Shown: piece after piece, positions 28,921 through 42,110 of the stretch
Position numbering within the stretch: the stretch's first letter is position 1
Layout: every line of letters begins with the position of its first letter
The notes under the pieces: generated by a model
Seen by the model: the letters and a program-made list of their open reading frames with translations, nothing else
What the model was told of the DNA's origin: nothing
The model's database searches: none
From: Dipteris shenzhenensis
Taxonomy: Eukaryota > Polypodiophyta > Polypodiopsida > Gleicheniales
Direction: 5' to 3' (one strand)
Assembly (NCBI GenBank): GCA_047967505.1
Contig: CM106538.1
DNA length: 64,000 nt
Made by a program: the position numbers and the translations under genes

Positions 28921-29942
28921 CCTCGTCGGCTTGTGTTGGCCATCCACGATGATAGTGCCTAAGGTGCAACATGCCCGCACGTGCGATCTAGTGCGCACTT
29001 GCACAATGCCCTAGGCTCAATGTGCACGAGGCACGATTGTGCGGTGGTGCAATGCCCAAGGCGTGCCTACCCACAGGTAGTGCCTAAGGGTGCCTTAGTC
29101 GCTAATGCCCTCTCTGCATCGAGATCCGACAACCCCCCACTTTTGCCTCGATCGGTTGCCTACTAGATGTATTCTGGTTTTCACATCGTGCTTTCGCTCT
29201 TTGTTGTGAATTTTGACTCCACTGTGCACCTCAAGACCCCCCATGCGATCGGTAAAGAGAGAGGAGAGAGAAGATAGAGAAGAGAGAGAGAGGAGAGAGA
29301 ATGAGAGTAGCAAGAGTAGAGAGAGGGGATAAAAACTGACCATAGTTAGTTAGGGACCATAGGTTAGGCTAGCTTGAATAAATCACACCTTTAAAAAAAA
29401 AGGGCAGCCCATAAGTTATCCTAACTAACGATAGTTAGGGACGTTAGGTTAGGTTAGATTAGCCAACCCTCTCAATTTATTTATTTATTTATTTTTAAAG
29501 GGAGAAGGCACCTTTATTGAGAAATAGCTGATTTTGCCCCTTCTTCGAGGGCCTATATATTGATTGTTTAGAGGCCAAATCACACCCATTTGAACCCAAA
29601 TTTCACGCATGTAAAGATTTATATTAGAAGAACTTTGTTGGATCTTTTTGCCATCATTTTGGGCCCAGTAGTCACCACCACGTAGGCACTAATTTCTACC
29701 CATCGATCGCATATTTTCACCATTTTCAAGCTACAAAGGTCGAATCAATTGCGGACTTTGCAGTCAGATGCACTCGCTAGAAATCCACAATTAAACATTG
29801 TGTATACACCTGAGATCATGATGAAGGCTAGCACCTGCCTACTTTTGAGAACTTTCTTCTACCCTTGCCACTCCCCAAGAATTCAACCTCTCCCTATCAA
29901 CAAGCATCATGGAGGACCGAGGGCCTAATGAAGAAGTACTAA
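28921..29942. other. Probable gypsy untranslated region, no gene
   Basis: Contains purine-rich (GAGA)n near 29255-29320 and repeated GTTAGG-type words (29340-29460). Lies between the putative PBS and the gag relic; no coding family seen. Confidence 0.4.
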
Positions 29943-31420
29943 ATGAGGATATGCATCCCAAAGATTTCTTCAATCAACGACACAACAACATGGAGCACCG
30001 TGGAGGATCAAGGGTTTGATTATGGAGTACAAAATGATGATCGACATCTTAAATATTTATTCAATCAACGACACAACAATAACAACGATGTCGAAAATGG
30101 AAGAAGACACTTTGCTAAATTGGAAATGCCAAAGTACAATGGACGAGGGGATCCTCTGAGATTCCTTTAACTCTTTGATGTAGCATGTTGTGCTGGCAAT
30201 GACCAATCAAATGAAACTAAAGGTGCCTTGCTTCCCATGGCCTTAATCGACGAGGCTGCAGAATGGTACCTAGACCTTCTCATAGAGGAAAGAGCCACAT
30301 GGGCACTACTATCCAAGCAATTCAGAAGGACGTTCCAAACCAAAAGGCTATAGGATGACCCCACCCTCCAACTAGGAAATATGGAAATGCACAAAAAAGA
30401 GAAAGTTAGAACATACTTCAGAAGAATGAGGAGATCGGTAGTTAAGTGTGGTCCTTGCCCTAATGACAAGTACTTCATTGCATGGTTCATCTCTAGACTC
30501 AAAAATTCCATTCACAAAGATATGAAAAAAGTCAGCAACTATGTGCATTTTAGTGACGCTAATGAAGCTGCAATTGACATCAAGGATGGCATGACTAACT
30601 ATGGCAATGATAGTGATGACTATATATCAAGTCATCACAACAAGAAATCTTACAAGAAGGGAAGCACTTTCACAAAGGATCGCACCACTGAGGATTGAGT
30701 GGAAGCCATGGCCTTAAGGGTGAAGGAGGAAATGATGCAAGCCATTGAGCAAAAGTTGTGCACCTCTCAGTCACCCCAACGCCCAAGAAGAAAGAATGTA
30801 TGGTGCCCATAAAGTATGACCAACCACACGGCCAATGAGTGCCAGTAGAAGTGGCCCAAACCCCAAGGTTATGGTGTGCCATTTGCAAAGTTGTAGGCCA
30901 TGAAGTCAACACATGCTTCTACAATATGAGGGTTGCATGATCTCGGTGGGTTGCATGACCTCAGTTGCAACCGTAACAATATGCACCAATTTTAGTTTAC
31001 AAGTAGCGAGCATGTGCAACCAATGTACAAGTGCCACGTCTGAATCCCATCCCTGTGAGGACACAAGTTCCTCAACCACTGAGAAATCCCAATCCTTCAC
31101 AGTATCCTAGAGCCCTTAATCTTGCTTTAACAGTCCCAATGCAACAACTCATATTGAGGAATTGCAACCGCAACATGAGTTTGAACGTACGTACCTCATG
31201 TACTACATGGATGGTGCCAAAGGACTCATTCTGGTGTATGCCAATCAAGTAAGACCAACCACATATCAAGAACCCATCAAGTGTTTCGAATGTGGATAAA
31301 ACCATTGGATTGTTGAATGCCCACACGAAGGTATCCCAAGTACTTTCCAACTTGTGTGTTAAGATTGTGGAGTTGGGCATGCATGCATGGATTGCCAACT
31401 TAGAGCAAAGCCTCAACCGC
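29943..31420 (+). pseudogene. gag: Ty3/gypsy gag relic with three zinc knuckles
   Basis: A retrotransposon gag domain reads KLEMPKYNGRGDPLRFL, LFDVACCAGN, EAAEWYLDL and LSKQFRRTF, in one frame from 29943 to 30698. It is interrupted only by stops TAA 30168-30170, TAG 30351-30353 and TGA 30696-30698. Then follow CX2CX4HX4C knuckles: WCAICKVVGHEVNTC near 30872, CFEC...HWIVEC near 31284 and C.DC...HACMDC near 31357, the last two carrying an internal stop. Several knuckles suggest a non-chromovirus lineage such as Tat/Athila, consistent with the tRNA-Asp PBS upstream. Confidence 0.8.
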
Positions 31421-32229
31421 CCCATGAAGCAAAGCCGGATGTATCCCTTGGAATCATTGGCATCAAGAGTCACAATGTGGCAACACAAGCTATAGCATCC
31501 CATCCAGTACTAGTAATAACAAGGAAGCAGAAGGAAGTTGCATGTCAAAAACTAATTTTTGCTTAGAAAGCAAAATGCTCAAAAGCCACACAAGCCTTGC
31601 TAGTCCCGAAACAAAGTGCGGCGATGTTAAATACATCTCCCCCCAATGTTCTTCAAGAAGCAAAGGAAGTCTACCCCAATCTTGAAGTGGAGAAAGCTTG
31701 GTATTAAGCCTTGAAGGGATGGGTTAGAGATAAACTATAAAAACTCGAGGTAGACCAAAGGGTAGTGAACCAACACCGCACATTATCAACATGGTGATTG
31801 AAGCCACCACAAGGGTAAGGGATGTACATGCAATTGGATGGAGCTACCCTAGCCACCTTAATCACCTGCCCCACCATGATGTCAATTGGAACCTTATTGA
31901 GAATACGATGTGGGAAAATTTCAAGCGTTGAATAGAATTGGCACAATGTTTCCCACCACCTGAAGACGAAGGTGAAATTTGGTGCTAGGGATGACATAAA
32001 AAATGTCACCATCCTATTAGAGCATATAACTCTTTGGCCAATACCTTGCAATATTGGGCGGAGGGGAAAGTGTCAATATTCTTGCAAAGGATCTCTATGA
32101 AGAAGGGGGCCTCCCACCAATGAGGAATGCCACATTCACATACGCCTCACCAACCACACCATAATGAATCTCTAGTGCTTAAATTTATTGTTTACAATCT
32201 TTGAGGCTTTTCTGCAACTCATTGTTTAT
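31421..32229. other. Relic sequence after gag, unrecognised
   Basis: Perhaps the protease region of the gag-bearing element, but no DSGA-type motif can be read. A 115-codon minus-strand frame (31704-32051) has no recognised family. Confidence 0.35.
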
Positions 32230-32913
32230 GTCTGATGTGGCATGGATCTGCTCATCTTTAAGCAACATGCTTTCGTTTAAGAGCACCGTTTCTTTTTTTA
32301 GATAATCACAAGAGAATTGCATTTGGGAGAGGGATAGCTCAACCTCTTCCTTTCTACTCAAGGCATCAGATAGCTGAAGGTCTTTTTCTTATAGGAGAAT
32401 TGTAGGCCATGCTTTCCTTGAGCTTATGAATCTCATTCTCTACCCTCTGTAACTTGGTTTAGAGTGATCAGATCGTTTGTCTTTCCATTTCTCATTGTTG
32501 CTCATTTGATGCCATGCTAGCAAACAATTTTGACCATTGTTGCAATTGCTGACTATGATGCTATATGATTTGGAATGTGGTATTTCCTTGCTTGTATTGA
32601 GTATATAGTTTTATCCCATACCCTGACCTTTATCATGAATGGCAACTTATTGTAGAGTGTCACTAGAGATGATTTGTGGTTGTGGCAATGGAGCTGTAGA
32701 GTCATCAACATTGTTGACTTGTGATTCTTGAAGAGATACACTATTTGGCCCACTTGTAAAGTCATTGTGAAGCATGGATACCTCTTGGATTTCTTCCCTC
32801 AAGTTAAACTATTGTGGCATCAGTTCTAAACTGAGTTGCAAAATTCTTTAGTGGAGTTCCACATTGTCAACCTCAGGAATTTGCTTGGATTGTTGTCCAT
32901 CCATGTCATCCAT
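32230..32913 (-). pseudogene. Unrecognised degraded ORF with coiled-coil character
   Basis: From ATG 32913 the frame reads MDDMDGQQSKQIPEVDNVEL and stays in register for about 450 bp despite TAA/TAG stops explainable as CAA/CAG decay. After a shift it continues with KLQRVENEIHKLKESM and, lower, EEVELSLSQMQFSCDYLKKE, a heptad-like helical pattern. I do not recognise the family. It may be an accessory or gag-like ORF of a minus-strand retroelement. Confidence 0.45.
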
Positions 32914-34290
32914 ACTGAGAGTGGTGGATATGTAATTTGTTAGTAGCAAGAATGTGTATTGATCCCAATCCTATACTTTTTCCTTGCCAAGGAATGTAAG
33001 ATTTTTTATAGACATGTAAATTTTCCTTACTCCAGTATGATTGAAAATTTCAGCCACAAACTTGGCTGCTTCTCTGCATAATGATCTAGAATCATATCAT
33101 GGCATATTCCCCCACCTTCTAACTTTGTGATTGGAGCCTTAAGATCATAGAGGCTAAATTTGGAACATTATAGAAGGAAAATGTAAGTAAAAAAGGGGGA
33201 AATTGATGGAAAAAATATGGAAAGAGGTTTAAGATCATAGAATCTAAGGAGGGTAAAGCTTAAATTAAATCTACAAAAGTAAAACTAAATAGGAATGTGT
33301 TAAAGGGAAGGGTGAATCTGGGGGTGTGTAGGGAGGAAGTGTTAGTGCATTTGGGAAACCAATGAGAGCTTTGAGGATTGAGAAACTTTTGGGGGAGAAA
33401 AAAAAGGATAGAGAAGGAAAAATAATAGGAGTCTAGGATAGGAAAAAGGTACCAAAGCATAGTATAAAAGTAATGAGAGTAATAAGGAATAGCAAGTAAA
33501 AAATCTAATCAAGAATTTTAATTAGAATAAACCTTTAAGGGGAATTATAAATATAAAAGGGGGAAAGTATAAATTATAAATATAGAAGGAGGAGTGAATG
33601 GAGCTCCCACACTTGCGAAGTGGTCAAATGTCATTGGAGACATCCTCATGTCAGATGCAACTACCTCATTGTAATAAGTCTGCCCACAGCCCTTGTGAGC
33701 CACACAGATAGAGATGAAGAAGCCAAGAAGAGATGGAGAAAAAAGAGGGTGATGAATTGGTATAGTGGAAAGAGAAGGATGAGGAATTGAGGGAGGAGGG
33801 ATGGAAGAAAGTAGAGGGATAGTAGAGGATGACAAGGAGAAGAGCATGAGATAAGAGAGGGTCGAGTTGTGAAGAGAGTTTGGGAGGTTGATAACAAAGC
33901 TAAACAAAGTGGAGAAGTTGGAAAACAGAGAGAGCACTATACCAAAAACACAATGTTTAGAGAGAGAGAGAGAGAGAGGGGGGGGGAGGGAGGGAGGGAG
34001 CAAGAGAGAGCATGCGAGAGAGAGAGAGAGAGAGGCCTCGTGGGCCTATGGGACAAAAAAGTACACTAAAAATAAAACTCATACAAGCCTCAGTGGGTTG
34101 AAGCAAAGGGCATTCTAGGGCCCTTGCTGAGTACTAATCTCAGCTAACAAAATCATAATTATGAATAATAATAATCAACTGCAACTGCATAGTGGACTAG
34201 ATCAATCTATCCAATATAGGTACAAACTGAAAAACAAGTCAATCTTGGTGCTTAGACTCAAAAACAGAATTAGAAACTAAAGCCTGGTAT
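32914..34290. other. Purine-rich intergenic DNA with (GA)n
   Basis: Plus strand is A/G-rich from about 33180; (GA)n at 33960-33980 and 34013-34034. Long minus-strand open frames here (33545-34003) reflect composition. No gene supported. Confidence 0.6.
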
Positions 34291-34299
34291 AACGATGGC

Positions 34300-35150
34300 T
34301 CTTTGATGGGCTACGAAGATGTCTCATATCTATGTCTGTCGAGTTGCCTCACGTTGCGGTGGGGGGCATGGTCTCCTCACTCTCTCAACTCTCTGAGCTA
34401 TGTCCAAAGTGACCCCTCGTCTCTATTGGTCACCCCCGAGGAAAGCTATGATAGGTTGGACCTCAATAGAGTGGACTCTGGGGACTCTCTGTCATGCATG
34501 TGGTCTCTGCATCCCTCTCTCGATGCTACTATGTCAGTTGCAAATCCAGATTGCTCTCATGTTGGCTCCTCCTCCACTCCATTGTGCCATGGGGCTGACT
34601 CAAATACATAGAAGTATGTAACATGTCACTGTGGCTAGTCATCCTCTATGTCATGTGGTGGTCTGGCCATCCCTGCTACACTCTAATTTGTCACAGTACT
34701 GTCTCCCTGTGTCGAAGGATCTCCATCAGATAAAGCCCGATACAGACCTGGTCATGGAACTAGATCAGCCGTCGTGATAAAGGGTTGAAGCCACTCTCCT
34801 CTAAGTAGAGACAGTGGTGGCACCCCCGAATCTCATAGTAGGCTGGGTGAACACAAAAGAAATGCTCCTATGTCTTAACTAACCCCAGTGTACATAGTGT
34901 GCAGACCCATCGCTCTCTAGGTATACCTGCTACTCTCCTTGCCTCGATCCTCATGGGACAAAACCCACATCTGACCAATGAGCACCCTCGAGATACTGGG
35001 GTATGATGATGAATCTCTCTCTAGTACCGATCCATAGATCTTGGCCAATGTGTGGCCAATCATGAGGGTGCGATATTTTCTAGTGTCCATGAGGTCTCCT
35101 GCTTTGTCTATCAGAGGTAGAGAGAGAGAGAGAGAGAGAGACTCCACAAC
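34300..35150 (-). mobile_element. LINE relic with internal deletion
   Basis: Minus strand starts after (TC)n (35113-35140) with LIDKAGDLMDTRKYRTLMIG and HTLAKIYGSVLE, an RT N-terminal motif. Shortly after comes CTLCTLGLVKT.EHFFCVHP then AYYEIRG, the C-terminal zinc-ribbon motif also found in the LINE at 62570-62650. Most of the RT is missing between these, so the copy is internally deleted. Confidence 0.75.
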
Positions 35151-37789
35151 TGTGGGATGATAATAGCTTTGTGTGATAAAAAAACAAAGAGACTAGGAAG
35201 GACAGTTTGAAATAACGGCCCCTACTAAATGAACTTTTCATGATAATTGTTTGGCCATAACTCTACCTATTCCTTTATAATATTCTTTCTTACTAGCTCC
35301 ACTACGTGTTAGCACTTGACAAAGAAATGTCAATGGCACCACTTTTTGAACCGCCTAACCATGCTTTGACCCACTTGTAATTACACATTAAGGGCTCAAA
35401 GGGAGTTACATGTTAATAAATTGGTAGTGTATGTAGCCAACCAAGCAGGGTCTAAGGCCAAGGATTCTAAAAAATCTAGATACCCTAAAAAATCTAAGGC
35501 TAGGGAAATTGGTTGGGAAAAGGGAAATCCATTAATGTGGTAGCTAGGGATATTCCTAATAGAGCCCCTAACAAGGTTAATCAAGATGGCTTAAAGCAAG
35601 AACAAAAATGGCCAAAGCAGGGGCCAGTTGACTCGCTCATTTGACATAACCATGAGGAGCAAGTTTTGGAAGAAAAGTTGTCTACCAAAGAACTCATTCC
35701 TAGGTTTAGATGTCTCCAACGAGTCAATTTCAACAAGAGAACCTCTTATGTTCCATCGAGAAATTCAAGGACACACAACATGTTTTAAAGAGTACTAAAT
35801 AATCATTTGGGTTTTCAGCCCACAAAAAATAGGCAATTCATCATTTTTTGTCTACAACAAGGATAATGCAACAAGAAGAAGAAAGATCACAATACCTAAG
35901 GAAATTTTTTAACTATTGGGGATTTTGCTCTCAGTGGTACATCAAGTTGTTGATGAGAGCAAAGAAGACTACCAATACCAAAGTAAGGAGGTACAATGCT
36001 TGAGTGTCTCCCTCCTCAACCTCCTTAACCTCTTCTAGTCTCTAAAAGGTTTCCTCCTGTCATGTTCACTTGGCATTAGCTTGCCTTAGATAGCAATCTC
36101 CATGAGGACCTCATAGTAGCACCAAGATCCAAACTCCCAAGTCTCTTAGTAAATCAAGAATGGGAAAAATCAAAGGATGAAGTGAAGCCAGAATTTCTAC
36201 CAGCCGCATGGCTCTAAATAGTCTAGCGATATGTTTTTGGTGACCAATTTTCCTTCCAAATATAATAATGACATGTAGATCATAATGTGGTACAAATGGT
36301 TGATATGGAGGAAATGGAAGCCATGGATGAAACATAGAGCATTGAAGACATTCCTATTAGAAGTTATTTATGATGTAGTGGAAATTTTGATCTCTATTGG
36401 TAGAAATATTTTATAGCAACTTCATCTGATACTCTAGTGAAAAGTTATGGATTTTTTAGGTTTAGACATACCATCATAAAGTACTGTTGAGAAGGTGCAC
36501 TCAAAATATGCCAATTCTACAAACTAAATTCTAGCTATATGATGTTGAAGATTTTTCCAAAAATGTTAGCCTTTTCATTGCTACTATTAAAGAATTAGGC
36601 CAAAAGTTAAGACCTCTTGAACAATTTCCATAGAACTTCAAATTTGTGAAGTGTGGGCCTTCATCAAAAGCATGTGTTAGGGCCATATGCCGATTGATGG
36701 TGTAACCCAAGGACTACCACATGCTAGTTATAGGGCTACCATGTGTCCACAATATGAGTTGCCATGTGGCTTCAAAGTGGACTACCCTATGGCTTCAATG
36801 TGAGGGATGCCATGTGGGGTCAAATCTTACAAGCTGAGGCTGAAAACATTATTTTATGTTTTCTCTTCATCATCATCACTACAGAGGTGGGTGTCTACAT
36901 GTGCTCTATAGGGTCATGGGAGATGGGAGGTGGGTACACACACACACACACACAGAGGTAGGGACATGAGGGGAATTGGAGAGTGCAAAGAGGGGGTTCG
37001 AGGAGGGTGAGTGTAGCAAAGAGAGGAGTTGAGGGAGAATGAGTCATGGTGGTGAAGGGGAATAACAAGTCGTGGGGTTGTGCAAAACTCCCAACGAGGT
37101 GATGTAGGTGAGTGTGAGAGGGAGTGTTGGGTTGGGGTTAACAAACAAGTTGTGATGGGTGCATAAGGAGAGATAAGTCAGGGGTAGCACGAGGATATGG
37201 AGGCAGTTTGGGCATTGGCAGAGGTGGAGGTGGAAGCTGCCATTGTGTTTAAGGGACTTGGTGAACTTTATGGATTGAAATTGGCACATTGCTGGTCTTA
37301 TGGATCACACGAATCACTAGGTCCAAGGTCCTTGTACCAATTAAAATGACTGAGGTGTGCCATCATTTGTTAATGTTGCGGGGCATTCCCACCAATTGAT
37401 TTGTAAGTTAACTGTCCAGCACCAAGTTCTTCCATGGATTACCTATTCATACAAAGCACCTGCAACCATAACATAACATGTACTAGCCATCCTATGATTA
37501 TTCACCACCACTATGGGCAATTCCACAAAACCTATTGCAGGCACGATCTATCCATTCATTGCGTGTACCATGTCAGGACTAGGTTTACGTATTACCTTAG
37601 ACGTCAGGAGATGGGTGCACACCTCATAGGATATGAGGTTATGATTTGCCCCTGGATCCACAAAAGCTTTTGTAGAGAAAATAGTCTAATTGCATTGTTG
37701 AAAGTCCACCTGTACCCTAGCCGGGAGCAATAATGAGATCATCCATGGGGTTTAACCCTTCCATAGAGCCTTGCAAATTGTCACTAGCC
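35151..37789. other. Intergenic, no gene recognised
   Basis: (CA)n at 36937-36955 and a purine-rich segment 36956-37250. Nothing else identified; 37420-37780 may be flanking parts of the gypsy relic that follows. Confidence 0.45.
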
Positions 37790-38885
37790 CTAAGTTTTTT
37801 GCCTTGGCTTGCTAGGCTCTAGCTTCTTCTATCACTTGCCACTTCACAGGTGCAACCTCTTTCTTCATTTCTCTTTCTTGATAAATGGCTTGCAACATTT
37901 GAAGTGTTAGGGGACCATAGTAGCATTTGATCTTACTACCATTGATGTAACCATACATCTCAACTCCATTAAGGATCACAATTTAGCATGACCCTTGTGG
38001 TGTGATTTCCACAACTATATGGACCCATACCACTATATTTCATCTTAAATTTTGTATTTCTTATGCTATAGAATAATGCAAGGTTGCTTTCCCATAGGTC
38101 CTTATTGAGTTAGTGGTCAAACTACTTCTTGAGGCAGAATTTCTCGACCATAATGCCATACGCCGCTCTTAACCTTGTCTCCTCGAGCTTTTCCAGCTCT
38201 AAACTTTTTGGAATTACCTCATCTAATAATCTATCTCTAATCACAACTCTAATGCTGGAAACCATGAATTCCATTGGCATGACTTCTTTGACCCAAACCG
38301 CTAGGTTACAAGGCATGCAATTGGTAGTGCACTACCTTATATGCCATTCAATATGCCCAAAGTGCCACGGTGAGTTTATGTCCCCACTCATTACGACTAG
38401 CCTCCGCCATACATGTTAAAATCTTATTTAAGCTCTCAGCTTATCCATTTGCTGACGGGTAGCAAGGTGTGGATTTCCTATTAGATGATGAGGAACTTGC
38501 TCTCATCAGTATGAAAATTGTATCATTAACAAAGTGTGTCCCTCGATCAATCACAATTTCAAGTGGGAGGCCGAGGTGTGATATGATGTTCTCATACAAG
38601 AACTTAGCGGTCGTTCTCGCATCAGCTTTCTAGTGACCTTGGCTTCTACCCACATTGTAAAATAATATCTGGCCATAATGATATAGCAGGTCTGAGTTCC
38701 TTTAGCTGTTGAACTAATTGACCCCACAAAATCAAAACCCCATTTTCCAATAGTTCTATAAGAACTCTTGTTAGAGGCATATAGTCTTGGCTGTAAGGTA
38801 TGGAGACTCATTGGCAAGTATCGCAGCACTTTAAACTAAGCAGCATTTGCAAAGAGCATGGGCCACCATAATCCTACTTGCATTT
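37790..38885 (-). mobile_element. Ty3/gypsy integrase relic
   Basis: Minus strand shows CDTCQ followed by a stop, SYRTIGKWGFDFVGSISSTA, the WVEAK region, a decayed LEIV-DRGTHFVND, NPHLATRQQ for the usual TPYHPSANGQAE, then VIRDRLLDE, LEKLEETRLRAAYG and a GPY-like YSGMGPY segment. It is an older, non-chromovirus integrase. Frames are broken. Confidence 0.8.
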
Positions 38886-39036
38886 GAGAGATCTCAACAA
38901 CAGAAGTGGAATAGAAGAAGGTGAGAGAAAGGGAGAGCCAGAAGAGAGAGCCACACATGTTTTGGTGGGTGCAAGACACCATAATCTTCTATGTCATCCA
39001 TATATAATTGTGTTTGGGTATTGTACATAATCGGGA

Positions 39037-40080
39037 TTAAGGTACAGTGGCCGGATTCTGTGCTAGCTGAATAGCACTCATGGAATCACTATGCAATGTC
39101 AGTACACCTGTATGAATCCCCAAATCTCCCACTAGCCAATCAAGCCATATCGCCTCCTTGCAACTCTTTATGGCTGCAACATACTCAGCCTCTGTGGTAG
39201 ATAAAGCAATGCACTTTTGTGCATGATACATCCACGAAAATGCACCATCTGCAAAGGTGAACTCATAACCAGAAGTGGATCTCCTGCTATCCACATGCCC
39301 TACATAGTCTGAATCTATGTACCCAAGTACACGCATCTCTCCTCTGCCAAAGCATATGCACATCTCCTTGGTACCCTTCATGTGTCTCATGATACACTTA
39401 AGTGCCTCCCAATGCCTCTTTCCTGGATTATCCATGTACCGGCTAACAACTCCCACTGCAAATGCAATGTCTAGTTTAGTAGCATACATAGAACTCCCAA
39501 CTGCTGATGCATAAGGAACCTTGACCATCATGGCCCTCTCCTCATCTGATTTGGGACTATTATCCTGACTCAGTTTCACATATAGAGGCAATAGAGTACT
39601 TATTTCCTTCCCCTCCTCCATATTGAAACGTTGCAACAATTTTGTAACATACTCCTTCTATGAAAGCCAAAGGACTTTCCTACTCCGATCATGCGTAATG
39701 CGCATACCAAGTATATGACCTACAGGACCTAAATCCTTCATGCCAAAGGCCTCATGCAACTTGGCCTTCAATGCATCTAGCTCATAAGTGTTCTTGCTAG
39801 CCGATAGCATATCATCCACATAAAGTGCCAGGAGTATGAGGCTATTATCCTTAGGCCTTTTAATGTAGGGGCAGTGATCAATCTCACTTCTTCTGAAACC
39901 TTGGGACTGAATGAAAGCATCAAACTTCTAATACCATTCTCTAGGCACTTGCTTAAGTCCATAGAGACTCTTTTTCAGCTTGCAAACCAAACATTCTTTG
40001 CCCTTTTCTTCAAAGCCTTCTGGCTATACCATGTAACTTTCCTCATATGCAGATCTCCATGAACTAGAGTCCATGGTCAT
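39037..40080 (-). mobile_element. Ty1/copia RT and RNase H relic
   Basis: On the minus strand from 40080: [50 protein letters not shown] (YVDD active site). The long open frame 39639-39037 then gives the RNase H region (VGSSMYATKLDIAFAVG, DSDYVGHVDSRRSTSGY, ALSTTEAEYVAA). Few lesions in RNase H but stops in RT. Both ends truncated; no LTR found. Confidence 0.88.
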
Positions 40081-41790
40081 TTGCCATCAATGATCAATTC
40101 TTTCAATGAAAAAGTAATTCCCATAGGCCCATATACTAACATATACATGTGCTTATAATAAAGCTGAAAGACAAAATGTAAATGATCATAGATGCAAGTT
40201 AAAAGGCAAAATGTAAATAGAGAGATGCATGAATAAACAATTTAACTTTTATGCCAATCACATCCCAATGAAATCTCTTGCTCCTCCCGAGTCACATGGG
40301 ATCCATAAGAGTGTGCCTTGCTTATAGCATCTTGGCACCAATCTCTTAAAATGTCCTTGTTAATTAATTTACTTGTTGGCCATTTATTGAATGCTAAAGA
40401 AAACACCTTATATGTTTTCAAAAGGCCAACAAAGAGTGTAATTTGAAGATGTTATCGATGAAGAATCTCCAACAATTACAATCTTTGTTGAATATTTGAG
40501 AACAAACACAAATTTTATTCAAAGATGAAAATGAAGATGAGCTCACTTGCATGTATAAGCTTGTGTTATGTTGTTAAGTCACCAAAACACAATGCATTTG
40601 ATTCAAAGTCCATGAATCAATGCTACTTTGGACTATCTTGATGAAGAGGGCTTTGTTGAAAAGAAGCTTCATCTACATCAACAAACGTCTTATACAAGAG
40701 GAGCAAAGAAGAAAAGGGCACAAGATCGTAGCAGAGGCCAACATAAAAATGTAAATGGGTAGACTATAAAGATAAGAAATTCTTTATCTAGAGCCGAATG
40801 CTCCCTAACCTCACTAAAATTTGCTATGTAGCATGTGGGACAATCATTTCTTTGTGCCTTGCTTTATGGGATTACAATAAGAATTATGATTATCACTAAA
40901 CAATTTCTTGAAGAGCTTTAAAGGAAGCAAGTTGTATTTTACTCATGGATTCATTGAACCCATGAAAGAGCCTACACATATTATATGGGTACCTATGGTT
41001 GTCCATAGTTAGACCAAAGACAAACACATACAGAAGAGTACAAGGATTGAGGGGATTGATAGTATAATTGCACCCATTTTTACAACCATACATCACTACA
41101 AATAAAGATAGATGAGCACGTTCATTGTAAATGCATTTGCGGTTTTGACTATAATTGTCTACATTATAGCATCCAATTGTACATTACAGTTGCAGCTTTG
41201 ACTGCAATTGTCTACATTATAGCATGTTTTTTCCCTTATCAAAATATGATTATGCTAGAGCATCCATAGGGAAGGTTGAGAATATCATGTTTTCTAGCAC
41301 TATGCAATGATATCTATAAATATCCATAGCAAGGAGATGAGATGAGGTAGATGTAGGCATAAATTCTCAACTTTTCAGAAGGATGCCATCCTTCTTTTGG
41401 ACGTGTCTACTACATGTGAGATGTGTCTGTACAATGGATAATAGAGATGGCCAAGATGGATACACATGTTGCTTGCATGGTGGTGGCCATAGCATGGAAG
41501 ACTATGTCATGCACCAACCTTTTTGTTTTTTACAATAGGAATCATAGATATAGAATAATATGGCTGGCAACTAGAAGGGACCTTGACAATAGAGGAGCAT
41601 TTACTTATTCATCATGGGACAACCCACACAAAGTGTGCATCACAATATGTGGAGGCCAAGTAATTCTTCAAAGAGTTAAAGCTTGAAAAGGGGTGGACAT
41701 AAGATCATTAACCTCTCATCTATTTATTCACCTTCATAGTAGCATAACAATTCTAGGCCACCTGATGAAGCCCCTAATAGGATTTTACTA
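40081..41790. other. Intergenic, no gene recognised
   Basis: A GCATTTGCGG/GTCTACATTATAGCAT short repeat occurs near 41130-41225. No coding family seen. Confidence 0.5.
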
Positions 41791-41794
41791 AGGT

Positions 41795-41801
41795 TAATAA
41801 C

Positions 41802-41836
<35 letters not shown>

Positions 41837-41837
41837 T
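41795..41837 (+). repeat. LINE-tail motif with (GTCT)n(TC)n
   Basis: GGTTAATAACTCTGTCTGTC then (TC)n; same TTAATAA-plus-pyrimidine tail as at 47110 and 63320. Directly precedes another truncated LINE copy. Confidence 0.75.
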
Positions 41838-41869
41838 TGTGCTTGTGATTACACCCCTTTAGTTATAGC

Positions 41870-42110
41870 CTTAGGGCCCTTTCTATTTTTCCCACGTACC
41901 ACAAGGCTAACTAGGACATTTGGGAGGATCCCTTTATAGCTACACACATTCAGGACTTGGCTAGCCCCCAGTGAGCTTCCTATGAACTTCAACTTCTATA
42001 GAGATCACTCCTTATGGAGGGATTCATAGACCCTCCAAGCTAATTCTTCGAGGATATTAATTGGGTAGTTCCATGTTTCATTATCATGGCATTGCCCTTT
42101 GACTCACTTC
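41870..42110 (+). mobile_element. 5'-truncated LINE relic
   Basis: Decayed text of LHTFRTWLAPSELPM, NFYRDHSL, EGFIDPP and FFEDINWVVP. It is colinear with the LINE copies at 46280 and 62340 (LHTFRTWLGPSDLPVKLGFY). DNA identity is obvious, e.g. CTACACACATTC-GGACTTGG. Confidence 0.75.

Noticed and set aside
33545-34003. 152-codon minus-strand frame
   Set aside because: Composition-driven in a purine-rich tract with (GA)n. The segment CGQTYYNEVVASDMRMSP looks less random but matches no family I know.
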